In this document: piece after piece, positions 1-6,136 of the stretch
Numbering within the stretch: position 1 is the first letter of the stretch
How the letters are laid out: the number at the start of each line of letters is the position of its first letter
Assembly: GCA_964436865.1 (NCBI GenBank)
Contig: CAYTFK010000389.1
Location: forward strand, 1 to 6,136
Direction: 5' to 3'
DNA from: JAXGPP01 sp964436865
GTDB lineage: Bacteria; Planctomycetota; Planctomycetia; Pirellulales; Thermoguttaceae
Length of the DNA stretch: 6,136 nucleotides
The notes under the pieces: generated by a model
The model's database searches: none
Told to the model about the DNA's origin: nothing
Seen by the model: only the letters and a program-made list of their open reading frames with translations
Translations under genes and position numbers: made by a program

Positions 1-1154
1 GGTCTCCACGATCCGAGCACGTCGGGCGACGCCGCGAGCGGCACGTTGGGCTCTGTGCCGGCCAGTCGCCCTATCTCCTCTTCGCTGAGGGCGCGGCCCA
101 AGAGCGTCACGCGGCCGATCTCGCCCCGAAATCGGTTGCTCCCCTGCTGGTCTTCTCCCACGCGGACCGGGTGACGGTTGGCCGGAATGAGCGAACCGGC
201 CACCGCCTCGCACGACACGTTGATCCAACTGCGGTTCCAGAAATCCGCCCACCACTCGTCGTGGCTGCGGCGCCGGCCATCGGGCGGAAGAGCGTTGATC
301 TCGGCCGCTTTGGCCTCCAGTTGCTCAATCCACTCCTCCGGCGTCGCCGGATGCGACGTGAGAACGTACGTGCTGAAGTCGTGAGCGGTCTTCGCCTCAG
401 ACTTGAGTGTGACATCGTCGATGCGGCGCGCCTCGGCCCCTTCCACGATCGCGCCGAATGTTCGTTTCAGCAGTGGATCGATTAGCGGATACTCGGCCAG
501 TCCCTGGATCTTCATCGTCAATTCTGGTCCCAGTGACCGTGCGTTGTGGTGGTACCAACCGATGCGGTTTTTCAGTCCGCGGAGGACCACATCAGGCTCG
601 ACGAACGTAGGTCCTCGCTGCTGGTTGGGCTTGCTCCGATCGAGCAGCACATCGCTGGTCTCGATCTGCGGCAGTTCCACGCGCTCCGTCCGCCGCGGCT
701 CGATCGTCGCGGTCACTGTCACCGGCGTCGGGCTGGCGACCGACGTGTGGATCACCGGATGATTCGCGTCGACCCACACCCGGGCGCGCAACGCCGCGTC
801 CCCCTCGCCATAGCGCACCTCGACCGTGGCATTGCCGAGATGGAGTTCTTGCTCAAAGACCTTCTTGCCGGTCAGCGGGCAAGGCTCGACGCGGAACCGC
901 ACCCGGCCCACCTTGAGCAGCCGGGCGTTCTCGTCCCAACTGTCCGACTTGCCGATGTAGAACAACAGGTCGCCATTGGGCTCGACCCATGTATTCAGGC
1001 TGATGTCGCCATTGCCCAGGGGCATGCTGCCGCGGGCATCTTCGCTGGGTGTGCCCCAAACCACGTCGTAGCGGTCGGGCGACTCGGCCGCGGCAATGGC
1101 GGCTCCCGTCGCCACGACTGCCGAAACGAGTCCGGCAAGAAGCGTTCTGCGCAT
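1..1154 (-). CDS. Secreted DUF5703 (GH95-like) protein with LamG-type insertion, 3' end missing
   Basis: Partial gene: 384 codons are visible from the ATG at 1154-1152, open to the left edge. The start is supported by AAGGGAG at 1163-1169 on the minus strand, 8 bases upstream. It gives a signal peptide (residues 1 to about 23, hydrophobic, ending in an alanine run before Glu24). Residues 29-150 carry the DUF5703 signature: YDVVWGTPS, GSMPLGNGDI and LLFYIGKSDSWDEN. This beta-sandwich region precedes the (alpha/alpha)6 barrel in GH95-like proteins. The barrel linker, with WWADFWNRSW at 301-310, is followed not by the expected barrel helices but by a LamG-like tail (about 325-365: HPVRVG, FRGEIGRV, GRALSEEEI). 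This looks like a concanavalin-type module inserted in the enzyme. The protein is probably exported and acts on an oligosaccharide or glycan, but catalytic residues lie beyond the edge and the substrate is unknown. It is 35 bases downstream of the CE7 esterase and probably cotranscribed with it. Family confidence is high; function is inferred. Confidence 0.88.
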   Translation of the reverse strand, partial: MRRTLLAGLVSAVVATGAAIAAAESPDRYDVVWGTPSEDARGSMPLGNGDISLNTWVEPNGDLLFYIGKSDSWDENARLLKVGRVRFRVEPCPLTGKKVFEQELHLGNATVEVRYGEGDAALRARVWVDANHPVIHTSVASPTPVTVTATIEPRRTERVELPQIETSDVLLDRSKPNQQRGPTFVEPDVVLRGLKNRIGWYHHNARSLGPELTMKIQGLAEYPLIDPLLKRTFGAIVEGAEARRIDDVTLKSEAKTAHDFSTYVLTSHPATPEEWIEQLEAKAAEINALPPDGRRRSHDEWWADFWNRSWINVSCEAVAGSLIPANRHPVRVGEDQQGSNRFRGEIGRVTLLGRALSEEEIGRLAGTEPNVPLAASPDVLGSWR

Positions 1155-1189
1155 GGCATTATCTCCCTTCGAAGATCATTGCTTGATCG

Positions 1190-2494
1190 CTACTCGGCCT
1201 TCAGCCGCGCGATGTGTTCCGCGATCGCAGCCGCGGCCGCTTTTTGATGGCTGGGAAACGTCGTGTGCCCCATCAGCGGCTCACAGGTCATCTGCTTCTT
1301 GCCGGGCAGGTTGTTGTAAGCGGCATACACGCTCGTCGGCGGGCAGGTTCCGTCGATGAAGCCCACGCTCACCACTGCTTCGGCCTTGGCCCGAGTGGCG
1401 AAATTCATGGCGTCGAAGTAACGGGCGACCTGGAGGATCTTCGCGTCCGGCACGCCGTTCTCGTCGGGCACAAGCTTCGGCCAGCCGTTGATCCGCCCGG
1501 CGGCCTTGCCCGAATGATCGCAGATCGCCGGCACGCCGGCCGCGATCAACGTCACGCGCGGATCGAGCCCGGCCGCGGCGATCGACTGGCCTCCCCCCTG
1601 GCTGCTCCCCTGCACGATGAGGATCTTGCCGTCCCACTCCGGCTGGCTGGTGAGGAATTCCATCGCCCGGACGAGGCGCAGGAACATGCCAAGGAAGTAG
1701 CACGTCTGGCGGTCGTCGCGGCCGGCGCTGCGATAGTCCTTCAACTCCCCTTCGGCCAACGCGGTGTAGAACTCGTCCGGCTTGCCATTGGGAAGGCCGT
1801 GGGCATTGATGTCCATACCGAGGGCGTTGTACTGCCTCGCCGCCCACACTGCGCTGCCGAGGCCGGAACTCCGCACGCCCGCGCCATGCACGCTGAGGAT
1901 CGCCGGCAGGCTCTTCGGCCCCGCTCCCTTTGGCCGGGCGAAGTACCCGGAGACAGGCCGCGGCTCAACGCACGGGATCTGGACGTCGAAGGCCTCGATC
2001 CCTTCGATGGGCGATGGCACCGGTGTAAGTTCGGGCGTCATCGGCACCTTGGCCAGGCGAGCCTTCTGCTCGGCCCAGAAGGCGTCGAAGTCGTCGGGCA
2101 CCGGCAGGCTGGGCGTGATCTTCAGGGGATCAAACCCGGCCGCCGCCATCGCCGTTTGCGTCTTCCCGTCTGCCTTCTTCCACGTAACGCGGCACCGCAG
2201 GAAGCCCGGCTCGCCGAGCGTTCCCTCGATCCTCGCCGCCCCCTCTTCGAGTTTCGCCTTCCCCTCGATAACCGGCGGCATGCCGTCCTTGTCGAGGACG
2301 AAGCTGACCTCCGTGCCTTCAATCGCCGCAGCGTCGCCGCTCAGCTTCACCAGAAAACCGGCCTGCTCACCCAAACTGTACAGAGCTTCCGGCCGGTCTG
2401 TGGTTACCGACAACTGAACGACCGACTCGGCCGCGGCAAGGAGTGACGGGACGAGCAACAGGCAAACGAAGAGCCCACGGGGAAGAAGTCTCAT
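1190..2494 (-). CDS. Secreted acetylxylan esterase, AXE1/CE7 family
   Basis: Encodes 434 residues, expected to remove acetyl groups from xylan or acetylated oligosaccharides outside the cytoplasm. Residues 1 to about 22 form a signal peptide (MRLLPRG, then a leucine-rich core ending in alanines). Residues 25-125 look like an all-beta N-terminal domain. From 131 the CE7 fold begins with PVPDDFDAFW, then RPVSGYFARP (179-188) and the HGAG oxyanion-type motif at 203-206. The catalytic triad is visible: Ser298 in GSSQGG, Asp381 in the GFIDGTCPP context, and His410 in MGHTTFP. CE7 enzymes without the extra domain are usually about 320 residues, so the N-terminal addition explains the length. The frame stays open upstream to 2914, but that stretch runs antisense through the neighbouring esterase. 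The ATG at 2494 is chosen because the signal peptide follows it directly; its ribosome site is weak (GAGAAAG). It is first in a minus-strand pair with the DUF5703 gene. Confidence 0.93.
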   Translation of the reverse strand: MRLLPRGLFVCLLLVPSLLAAAESVVQLSVTTDRPEALYSLGEQAGFLVKLSGDAAAIEGTEVSFVLDKDGMPPVIEGKAKLEEGAARIEGTLGEPGFLRCRVTWKKADGKTQTAMAAAGFDPLKITPSLPVPDDFDAFWAEQKARLAKVPMTPELTPVPSPIEGIEAFDVQIPCVEPRPVSGYFARPKGAGPKSLPAILSVHGAGVRSSGLGSAVWAARQYNALGMDINAHGLPNGKPDEFYTALAEGELKDYRSAGRDDRQTCYFLGMFLRLVRAMEFLTSQPEWDGKILIVQGSSQGGGQSIAAAGLDPRVTLIAAGVPAICDHSGKAAGRINGWPKLVPDENGVPDAKILQVARYFDAMNFATRAKAEAVVSVGFIDGTCPPTSVYAAYNNLPGKKQMTCEPLMGHTTFPSHQKAAAAAIAEHIARLKAE

Positions 2495-2662
2495 GGCGTG
2501 CTTTCTCGGGCTGCGGGAGAGGAATCGGGCGGGACGGTCAGCGTGTCCACGATTCTCGCTCAAGTCGCTGGCCGAGGGAAGAGGTTGCCGGCCCAGCGGA
2601 CGCGTGTTCAAATGGCGGCCGTTCCGACGGATACACCCAAGCGATGCCGGGAGCCGACGTCC
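2495..2662. promoter_or_regulatory. Divergent intergenic region, presumed to hold promoters for both units
   Basis: These 168 bases separate the two divergent start codons, so promoters for the minus-strand CE7/DUF5703 pair and the plus-strand esterase unit should lie here. I see no convincing -35/-10 pair on either strand. An imperfect direct repeat is present: GCGTGTCCA at 2541-2549 and GCGTGTTCA at 2602-2610, eight of nine bases matching and 61 bases apart. It could be a paired regulator site or chance. The regulatory role rests on gene arrangement, not on a recognised motif. Confidence 0.4.
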
Positions 2663-3991
2663 ATGATCTCGCGATTTCTTCAGTATCTCGCCGCGGTTGT
2701 TGCTTTCCTTGCGCCGGCTGCTGTTTGGGCCGCCGGCCAGGTTTACGAGGTCAGTTATCCGGCTTCGGCCACGCCCGGTGAACTCCAACTCGGCGTGACG
2801 TACCGGCTGTGGGTGCCCGACACGACGAAGAAGATTCGCGCGATCGTAGTGCACCAGCACGGTTGCGGGGCGCCGGCCTGCCAAGGCGGCGCCACGGCCG
2901 CCTACGACCTGCACTGGCAGGCGCTGTGCAGGAAATGGGACTGCGCCCTGCTTGGCCCGTCATACCAGCAGAAGGACGACCAGAACTGCCGACTGTGGTC
3001 CGATCCTCGCAACGGCTCCGCCAAGACGTTTCTCAAAGCCCTCGACGACTTCGCCGCCAGAACGGGCCGTGCGGAACTGGCCGCCGTGCCCTGGTGCCTG
3101 TGGGGACATTCGGGTGGCGGATCGTGGGCTGGAGTAATGCAGGTGCTCTACCCGGAACGTATCGTTGCCGTCTGGCTCCGCTCCGGTTCGGCAGCGTTTG
3201 TGTGGGAAGCCGGAGAAGGGCTGCGGCCCGAAATTGCCGACGCAGTCTATACGATTCCAACCATGTGCAATCCGGGCGTGAAGGAGAAAGGGCACGAACG
3301 CTTCGGCCGCGCGTGGACCGCGACGCTGGAGACATTCCAGGCCTATCGGGCGAAGGGGGCGCCGATCGGCTTTGCCCCCGATCCCCGCACGTCGCACGAG
3401 TGCGGCGACTCGCGCTATCTGGCGATCCCGTTCTTCGACGCCTGCCTGGCGATGCGGCTGCCCGACGCCGGCGCGGCTGATCAGCGGCTCAAACCGGTGG
3501 ACATGGCGGCCGCGTGGTTGGCCGAACCGCTTGGCGACAAAGCCCAGCCAGCCGATTCGTGCTCCGGCAATCCGGACGAAGCCGTTTGGCTACCCAACGA
3601 GCGGGTTGCCAATGCCTGGATGGAGTACGTGAAGACCGGGGCTGCCGGCGATACAACGCCGCCGGCGCCGCCGTTTGACGTCAAAGCGGCGAAGGCCAAC
3701 GGTTCGGTCGAGATCTCTTGGCAGGCAGAGGCCGATCTGGAGAGCGGAATCCGGGCGTTCGTCATCCTGCGCGGCGGCCAGACGTTGGGGCAAGTGCCCG
3801 AGAAACCCGCCGGTGACTTCGGCCGGCCGTTGTTCCAGGCGATGTCGTACCATGACACGCCCAAGGAACCGCTTCCCGAGATGAGCTTCGTCGATTCGTC
3901 GCCGCCTAGTGCGAAGGCGGAGTATCGTGTGATCGCCGTCAATAGCGTTGGGCTGGAATCCGAGCCGTCGGCCGCCGTTTCGGTTCCATAG
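2663..3991 (+). CDS. Secreted alpha/beta-hydrolase (esterase-like) with C-terminal Fn3-like domain
   Basis: Encodes 442 residues. The ATG at 2663 is preferred over an in-frame ATG at 2498 because GGGAG (2649-2653) lies 9 bases upstream and a signal peptide follows at once (residues 1 to about 24, ending AVWAAG). The hydrolase region covers about 28-325: an HQHGCG oxyanion-type loop at 64-69, the nucleophile elbow GHSGGG at 148-153 (Ser150), and a likely catalytic His245 in RTSHECGDSR. The acidic member of the triad is not clear. Residues about 330-442 begin with a DTTPPAPP linker, then ISWQAEADLESGI and YRVIAVNSVGLESEP, typical of a fibronectin type III fold. There are ten cysteines (68, 73, 89, 94, 109, 145, 202, 247, 261, 300), all in the hydrolase part, which suggests disulfides in an exported enzyme. 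It loosely resembles polyhydroxybutyrate-depolymerase or feruloyl-esterase-type hydrolases; the substrate is unknown. It is first in a three-gene plus-strand unit, divergent from the CE7 gene. Confidence 0.86.
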   Translation: MISRFLQYLAAVVAFLAPAAVWAAGQVYEVSYPASATPGELQLGVTYRLWVPDTTKKIRAIVVHQHGCGAPACQGGATAAYDLHWQALCRKWDCALLGPSYQQKDDQNCRLWSDPRNGSAKTFLKALDDFAARTGRAELAAVPWCLWGHSGGGSWAGVMQVLYPERIVAVWLRSGSAAFVWEAGEGLRPEIADAVYTIPTMCNPGVKEKGHERFGRAWTATLETFQAYRAKGAPIGFAPDPRTSHECGDSRYLAIPFFDACLAMRLPDAGAADQRLKPVDMAAAWLAEPLGDKAQPADSCSGNPDEAVWLPNERVANAWMEYVKTGAAGDTTPPAPPFDVKAAKANGSVEISWQAEADLESGIRAFVILRGGQTLGQVPEKPAGDFGRPLFQAMSYHDTPKEPLPEMSFVDSSPPSAKAEYRVIAVNSVGLESEPSAAVSVP

Positions 3992-4003
3992 TCACTTCCG
4001 CTT

Positions 4004-4010
4004 GGGGAGG
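4004..4010 (+). promoter_or_regulatory. Strong ribosome binding site for the propeller-protein gene
   Basis: GGGGAGG sits 7 bases before the ATG at 4018, in the 26-base gap after the esterase stop. It fixes the start of the downstream gene, which begins with a clear signal peptide, and supports translation of a shared message. Confidence 0.75.
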
Positions 4011-4017
4011 CCCCGTC

Positions 4018-4849
4018 ATGAGAACTGTGGCGGTTGTGTGGACCGTGCTTCTGCTCGTAGGATCCCATCTCGCATGGGCGGCGGAGGGTGAGATCACATT
4101 CGATGCCGTCCCGCCTGACAAGTGGACGGGCGAGCCGTACGAGTTGGCCGGCAAACGGCTCGTGTTCACCAGTTGGTACTACGTACGGCCGGGCGGATAC
4201 GCGTGGCTCGATGCGCAGAATCGAGGAGTGACCGCCGCGCGGGATCAGNNNNNNNNNNNNNNNNNNNNNNNNNNNNNNNNNNNNNNNNNNNNNNNNNNNN
4301 NNNNNNNNNNNNNNNNNNNNNNNNNNNNNNNNNNNNNNNNNNNNNNNNGGCGACGGCCCGCTCATGGAGACGGCCCCCTTCGGCTCATTCGACGGCGGCT
4401 GCATCTTCTGGCATCCAAACCTGGTGGAACGGCCCAACGGCGACTACATCCTTCCGTACACCGGCTACGCCTTCCCGCACAAGTATCCCCGCGGCGCGTG
4501 GAGCTATCGTCCGGGCGTTGCCGTGTGGCCGAAGGGGCGCCTGGCGGCCGTGGAAGCGGCCGAGCGGGGCGAATTTACCACGGTGAGCTTCTTCCCGCCC
4601 GGCAAGAGGCTCTTGGTCAATGCAGTGGTGAAGCGCGGCGGTGAACTGCGGATCGGCGTCACACGTCGCGACGGCAGCTTTCTCTCCGGCCGCTCGCTCG
4701 ACGAAGCCGTGCCGATCGTCGGCGACCAGTACCGTGCCCCCGTCACGTGGAGCGGCGGCGATGTTCTCGGCAGCGAATCGGGCGAGCCCATCTGTCTCCG
4801 CTTCCGCATGAATCAGGCGAGGTTGTACAGTCTGGATTTTGAGGAGTAG
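4018..4849 (+). CDS. Secreted GH32/43-like or sialidase-like protein, interrupted by an assembly gap
   Basis: One gene in two visible parts. The N-terminal part (4018-4248, 77 residues) has a signal peptide (1 to about 21, ending HLAWA) and then ITFDAVPPDKWTGEPYELAG. The C-terminal part (4349-4846, 166 residues) opens at the gap edge and contains GSFDGGCIFWHPNLVE, LPYTGYAFPHKYPRG and AVWPKGRLAAVEA. It ends in a beta-sandwich-like stretch with PICLRFRMNQARLYSLDFEE. That ending is typical of five-bladed propeller glycosidase-like proteins of the GH32/GH43/sialidase type, where a C-terminal sandwich follows the propeller. The two parts are in different frames only because the placeholder is 100 Ns, which is not a multiple of three. 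Most of the propeller, with the likely catalytic acids, is in the missing sequence, so activity cannot be judged. Similar planctomycete proteins are, as I recall, often annotated only as hypothetical. The gene lies 26 bases after the esterase and 6 before the small membrane gene. Confidence 0.8.
4249..4348. other. Assembly gap of 100 Ns (length unknown)
   Basis: Exactly 100 Ns, the usual placeholder for a scaffold gap of unknown size. Coding sequence enters at a codon boundary (4248) and leaves at one (4349). If this is one intact gene, the true gap length must be a multiple of three. Judged from the usual size of propeller-plus-sandwich proteins, several hundred bases are probably missing. 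Translations running through the Ns are not real. Confidence 0.97.
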
Positions 4850-4855
4850 ACGTTC

Positions 4856-5224
4856 ATGGAACTCGCTCTCGCGATTATCCTGATCATTGCGGTGCCCCTC
4901 GCCTGGCTTGCCTCGGAATTCCAGCAGCGAGTATGGCTTCGGGTCCTGCTCGGAAGCTTAGCCATCGCGATGAGCTTCGCGGTGGCCTGGCTTGCCGGCT
5001 CGCTCGAGCGCCTGAACTCCAACGCCTGGTACGGCTCTGCTAGCAAAAAGCTCATCGAGAGCACGCTCGCCGAGCTGGAGCAGGGCGATACGTCGCGCCT
5101 CGCCGCCGAACTCAAGCGGCTTAACGAGCAATTCCAGCCGACCTACGAAAACCGGGCGCGCTACGACCAGTTGGTCGACGAGTTCGCCGCCCGGCTCAGC
5201 CAATCGGAGGCTCGCAACCCGTAG
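4856..5224 (+). CDS. Small membrane protein of unknown function, two N-terminal helices
   Basis: Encodes 122 residues that I do not recognise as a named family. Residues 2-19 (ALAIILIIAVPLAWLA) and about 30-50 (LLGSLAIAMSFAVAWLAG) are strongly hydrophobic and look like two membrane segments joined by a short loop, QQRVWLR. The rest (52-122) is polar, charged and probably helical (LIESTLAELEQGD, LAAELKRLNEQF, YDQLVDEFAARLSQ). This suggests a soluble tail that could form a coiled coil or contact a partner. The start is well placed: GAGGAG (4841-4846) ends just before the previous stop, 9 bases from the ATG, and only 6 bases separate the genes, so translation is probably coupled. Codon use matches its neighbours. 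The role in the locus is unknown. It may have nothing to do with carbohydrate use and only share the message. Confidence 0.82.
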   Translation: MELALAIILIIAVPLAWLASEFQQRVWLRVLLGSLAIAMSFAVAWLAGSLERLNSNAWYGSASKKLIESTLAELEQGDTSRLAAELKRLNEQFQPTYENRARYDQLVDEFAARLSQSEARNP

Positions 5225-5244
5225 GTCAGGCATCCCGTCTGACC
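5224..5244. terminator. Hairpin between convergent genes, possible bidirectional terminator or REP-like repeat
   Basis: GGTCAGGC (5224-5231) pairs with GTCTGACC (5237-5244) through 8 positions, one of them a G-T wobble, leaving the loop ATCCC. The stem starts on the last base of the small membrane gene's stop codon and ends 7 bases before the stop of the convergent isomerase gene. No T-run follows on either side, so it is not a classic intrinsic terminator. From memory, similar GTCAGGC palindromes recur between genes in planctomycete genomes, so it may be a dispersed repeat instead. Confidence 0.45.
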
Positions 5245-5251
5245 CACAGCT

Positions 5252-6136
5252 TCACACCTCCTCCACCACCTTCAGCCCCAAGAGGTGCGCGAGGTGGCGG
5301 ATGGTGTTGGTGTGGTCGCCGTAGTAGGCCACGCGGTGGAGCGAGGCGTAGTAGTCGGTGGCGCTTTCACCCAGCGCGCCGCCGCCCCAGTTGTTCAGGA
5401 GCCGGTCGGCATCCTTCACCTCGGCGACGAGTTCCGTCCGGCAGCCGCGCTCCCTGCCGGCGGGAACTTCGGGCACCTCGATGATCGTGCCCGTGAAGAC
5501 CAAGAGCGTGTCCAGGTGCACGAGCTTGGTGAACGTAATCTTCTGGCCGATCCGATAGTGCACTTCGGTCACCGCGCCGCCGCGGACCTCCGCGTGCCGC
5601 CGCAGGAGATATGGCGCGGCGGGGCCCGCCGGACCGTCCATCTTCAAGGGCGCGGAGCAGTGGGAGAGATGGAACGCATTGCGCGACGTATCCACTCCCG
5701 CCGCGTTGCCCAGGAAGCCGGGTTGGCCGATCGCCTGCTGCATCATGAGCATCGTCAGCACGCAGTCCATGTCGCCATCGCAGGCCGCCGGAATGCCCCG
5801 GTCGTTGAGCCGCGAGAATCCCAGGCAGGGGAACCCGCGCGGCAGCCAGCCCATGCACGTCCCCACGCACAACCCGTTCACGCGGTTCTCGTCAATCAGT
5901 TGCTCCAGGGCTTTGCTCGCCCGTGCGGCCTTGATGACATCTTCCCGGCTCGGTTCGACGGTCTCTTGGGCTCCCTCGAGCCACTGCTTCGCCTCGGCCT
6001 CGGCGGCCGCGTCGTCGACCTCGGCGAGGACCTCGTTGTAGCGGCCGTCGGGAATTGCCACGAGTTCCACCCCCAGCTTCTCCTTTACCTTCTCGGCCGA
6101 GAACGCCTCGGGCGTGCCCTTGAAGGGTGGCGAAAC
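5252..6136 (-). CDS. L-fucose/L-arabinose isomerase-family protein, 5' end missing
   Basis: Partial gene: 294 codons enter from the right edge and end at TGA (5254-5252). The open frame continues to 6136 (VSPPFKGTPEAFSAEKVKEKLG), so the GTG at 6070 is not the start. Visible family features, counted from the edge, are GLCVGTCMGWLPRGFPCLGFS (89-107, in two short stretches), then RGIPAACDGDMD (113-124), which matches the metal-site region of FucI-type isomerases. NAFHLSHCSAP (153-163) matches the conserved histidine-cysteine stretch, and GDHTNTIRHLAHLLG (273-287) holds candidate C-terminal metal-ligand histidines. FucI and AraA interconvert aldose and ketose forms of fucose or arabinose using manganese in the cytoplasm. 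Members of this wider group, common in planctomycetes, often have unproven substrates. The position where FucI has a metal-binding Glu appears to be Asp here (residue 120). The gene is convergent with the plus-strand unit, so it is regulated separately. Confidence 0.85.
   Translation of the reverse strand, partial: VSPPFKGTPEAFSAEKVKEKLGVELVAIPDGRYNEVLAEVDDAAAEAEAKQWLEGAQETVEPSREDVIKAARASKALEQLIDENRVNGLCVGTCMGWLPRGFPCLGFSRLNDRGIPAACDGDMDCVLTMLMMQQAIGQPGFLGNAAGVDTSRNAFHLSHCSAPLKMDGPAGPAAPYLLRRHAEVRGGAVTEVHYRIGQKITFTKLVHLDTLLVFTGTIIEVPEVPAGRERGCRTELVAEVKDADRLLNNWGGGALGESATDYYASLHRVAYYGDHTNTIRHLAHLLGLKVVEEV

Noticed and set aside
1214..2446. Long plus-strand open frame of 410 codons antisense to the CE7 gene
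   Set aside because: Its translation is rich in Arg and His with no domain, and it mirrors the real gene, which has a complete catalytic triad. Long antisense frames are expected in GC-rich genes.
2498..2662. In-frame ATG at 2498 as start of the plus-strand esterase
   Set aside because: The extra 55 residues lack family features and would place the signal peptide internally; the ATG at 2663 has a well-spaced ribosome site.
2495..2662. Sigma-70 promoter pairs in the divergent region
   Set aside because: Only isolated weak hexamer-like strings were seen, with no correctly spaced pair on either strand.
2495..2914. Upstream in-frame extension of the CE7 gene to 2914
   Set aside because: It runs antisense through the divergent esterase gene, has low-complexity Arg-rich sequence, and would bury the signal peptide inside the protein.
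3481..4437. Minus-strand open frame of 318 codons spanning the gap
   Set aside because: It depends on Ns being open and is antisense to two well-supported genes.
4018..4644. Continuous protein read straight through the Ns in the upstream frame
   Set aside because: The gap length is arbitrary. After the gap this frame gives Arg-rich sequence, while the frame from 4349 to 4849 gives recognisable protein.
6068..6070. GTG at 6070 as the start of the isomerase-like gene
   Set aside because: Coding sequence continues in frame to the window edge and the family needs a substantial N-terminal domain upstream.

Overview
The window looks like a chromosomal piece from a Planctomycetes bacterium of the Pirellulales or a related group, probably a metagenome-derived scaffold. 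This is inferred from the high GC, the many secreted carbohydrate-active proteins with short signal peptides, the LamG-type insertion in a DUF5703 protein, and the family types present. No ribosomal RNA or marker gene is available to prove it. A run of 100 Ns at 4249-4348 marks a scaffold join.

Layout. On the minus strand, a two-gene unit runs leftwards from 2494: a secreted CE7-type acetylxylan esterase (2494 to 1190), then 35 bases later a secreted DUF5703/GH95-like protein that runs off the left edge (1154 to 1). A 168-base divergent intergenic region (2495-2662) separates it from a plus-strand unit of three closely spaced genes. These are a secreted alpha/beta-hydrolase with a C-terminal Fn3-like domain (2663-3991), a secreted GH32/43-like or sialidase-like beta-propeller protein broken by the N gap (4018-4849), and a small two-helix membrane protein (4856-5224). 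A short hairpin lies between this unit and a convergent minus-strand gene for an L-fucose/L-arabinose isomerase-like protein, whose N-terminus lies beyond the right edge (6136 to 5252).

How the genes may work together (inference). Four consecutive genes encode exported proteins predicted to act on decorated polysaccharides or their ester groups. A cytoplasmic-type aldose/ketose isomerase lies next to them. This fits a small locus that strips esters from a plant or algal glycan, cleaves it outside the cytoplasm, and feeds a pentose or deoxyhexose such as fucose or arabinose into metabolism. The exact substrate cannot be read from the sequence. No RNA genes, CRISPR arrays, transposases or phage genes were seen. 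I found no clear new defence-type or mobile system. The most unusual items are the LamG-interrupted DUF5703 protein, the cysteine-rich esterase-Fn3 protein, and the gap-broken propeller protein with its coupled small membrane protein.
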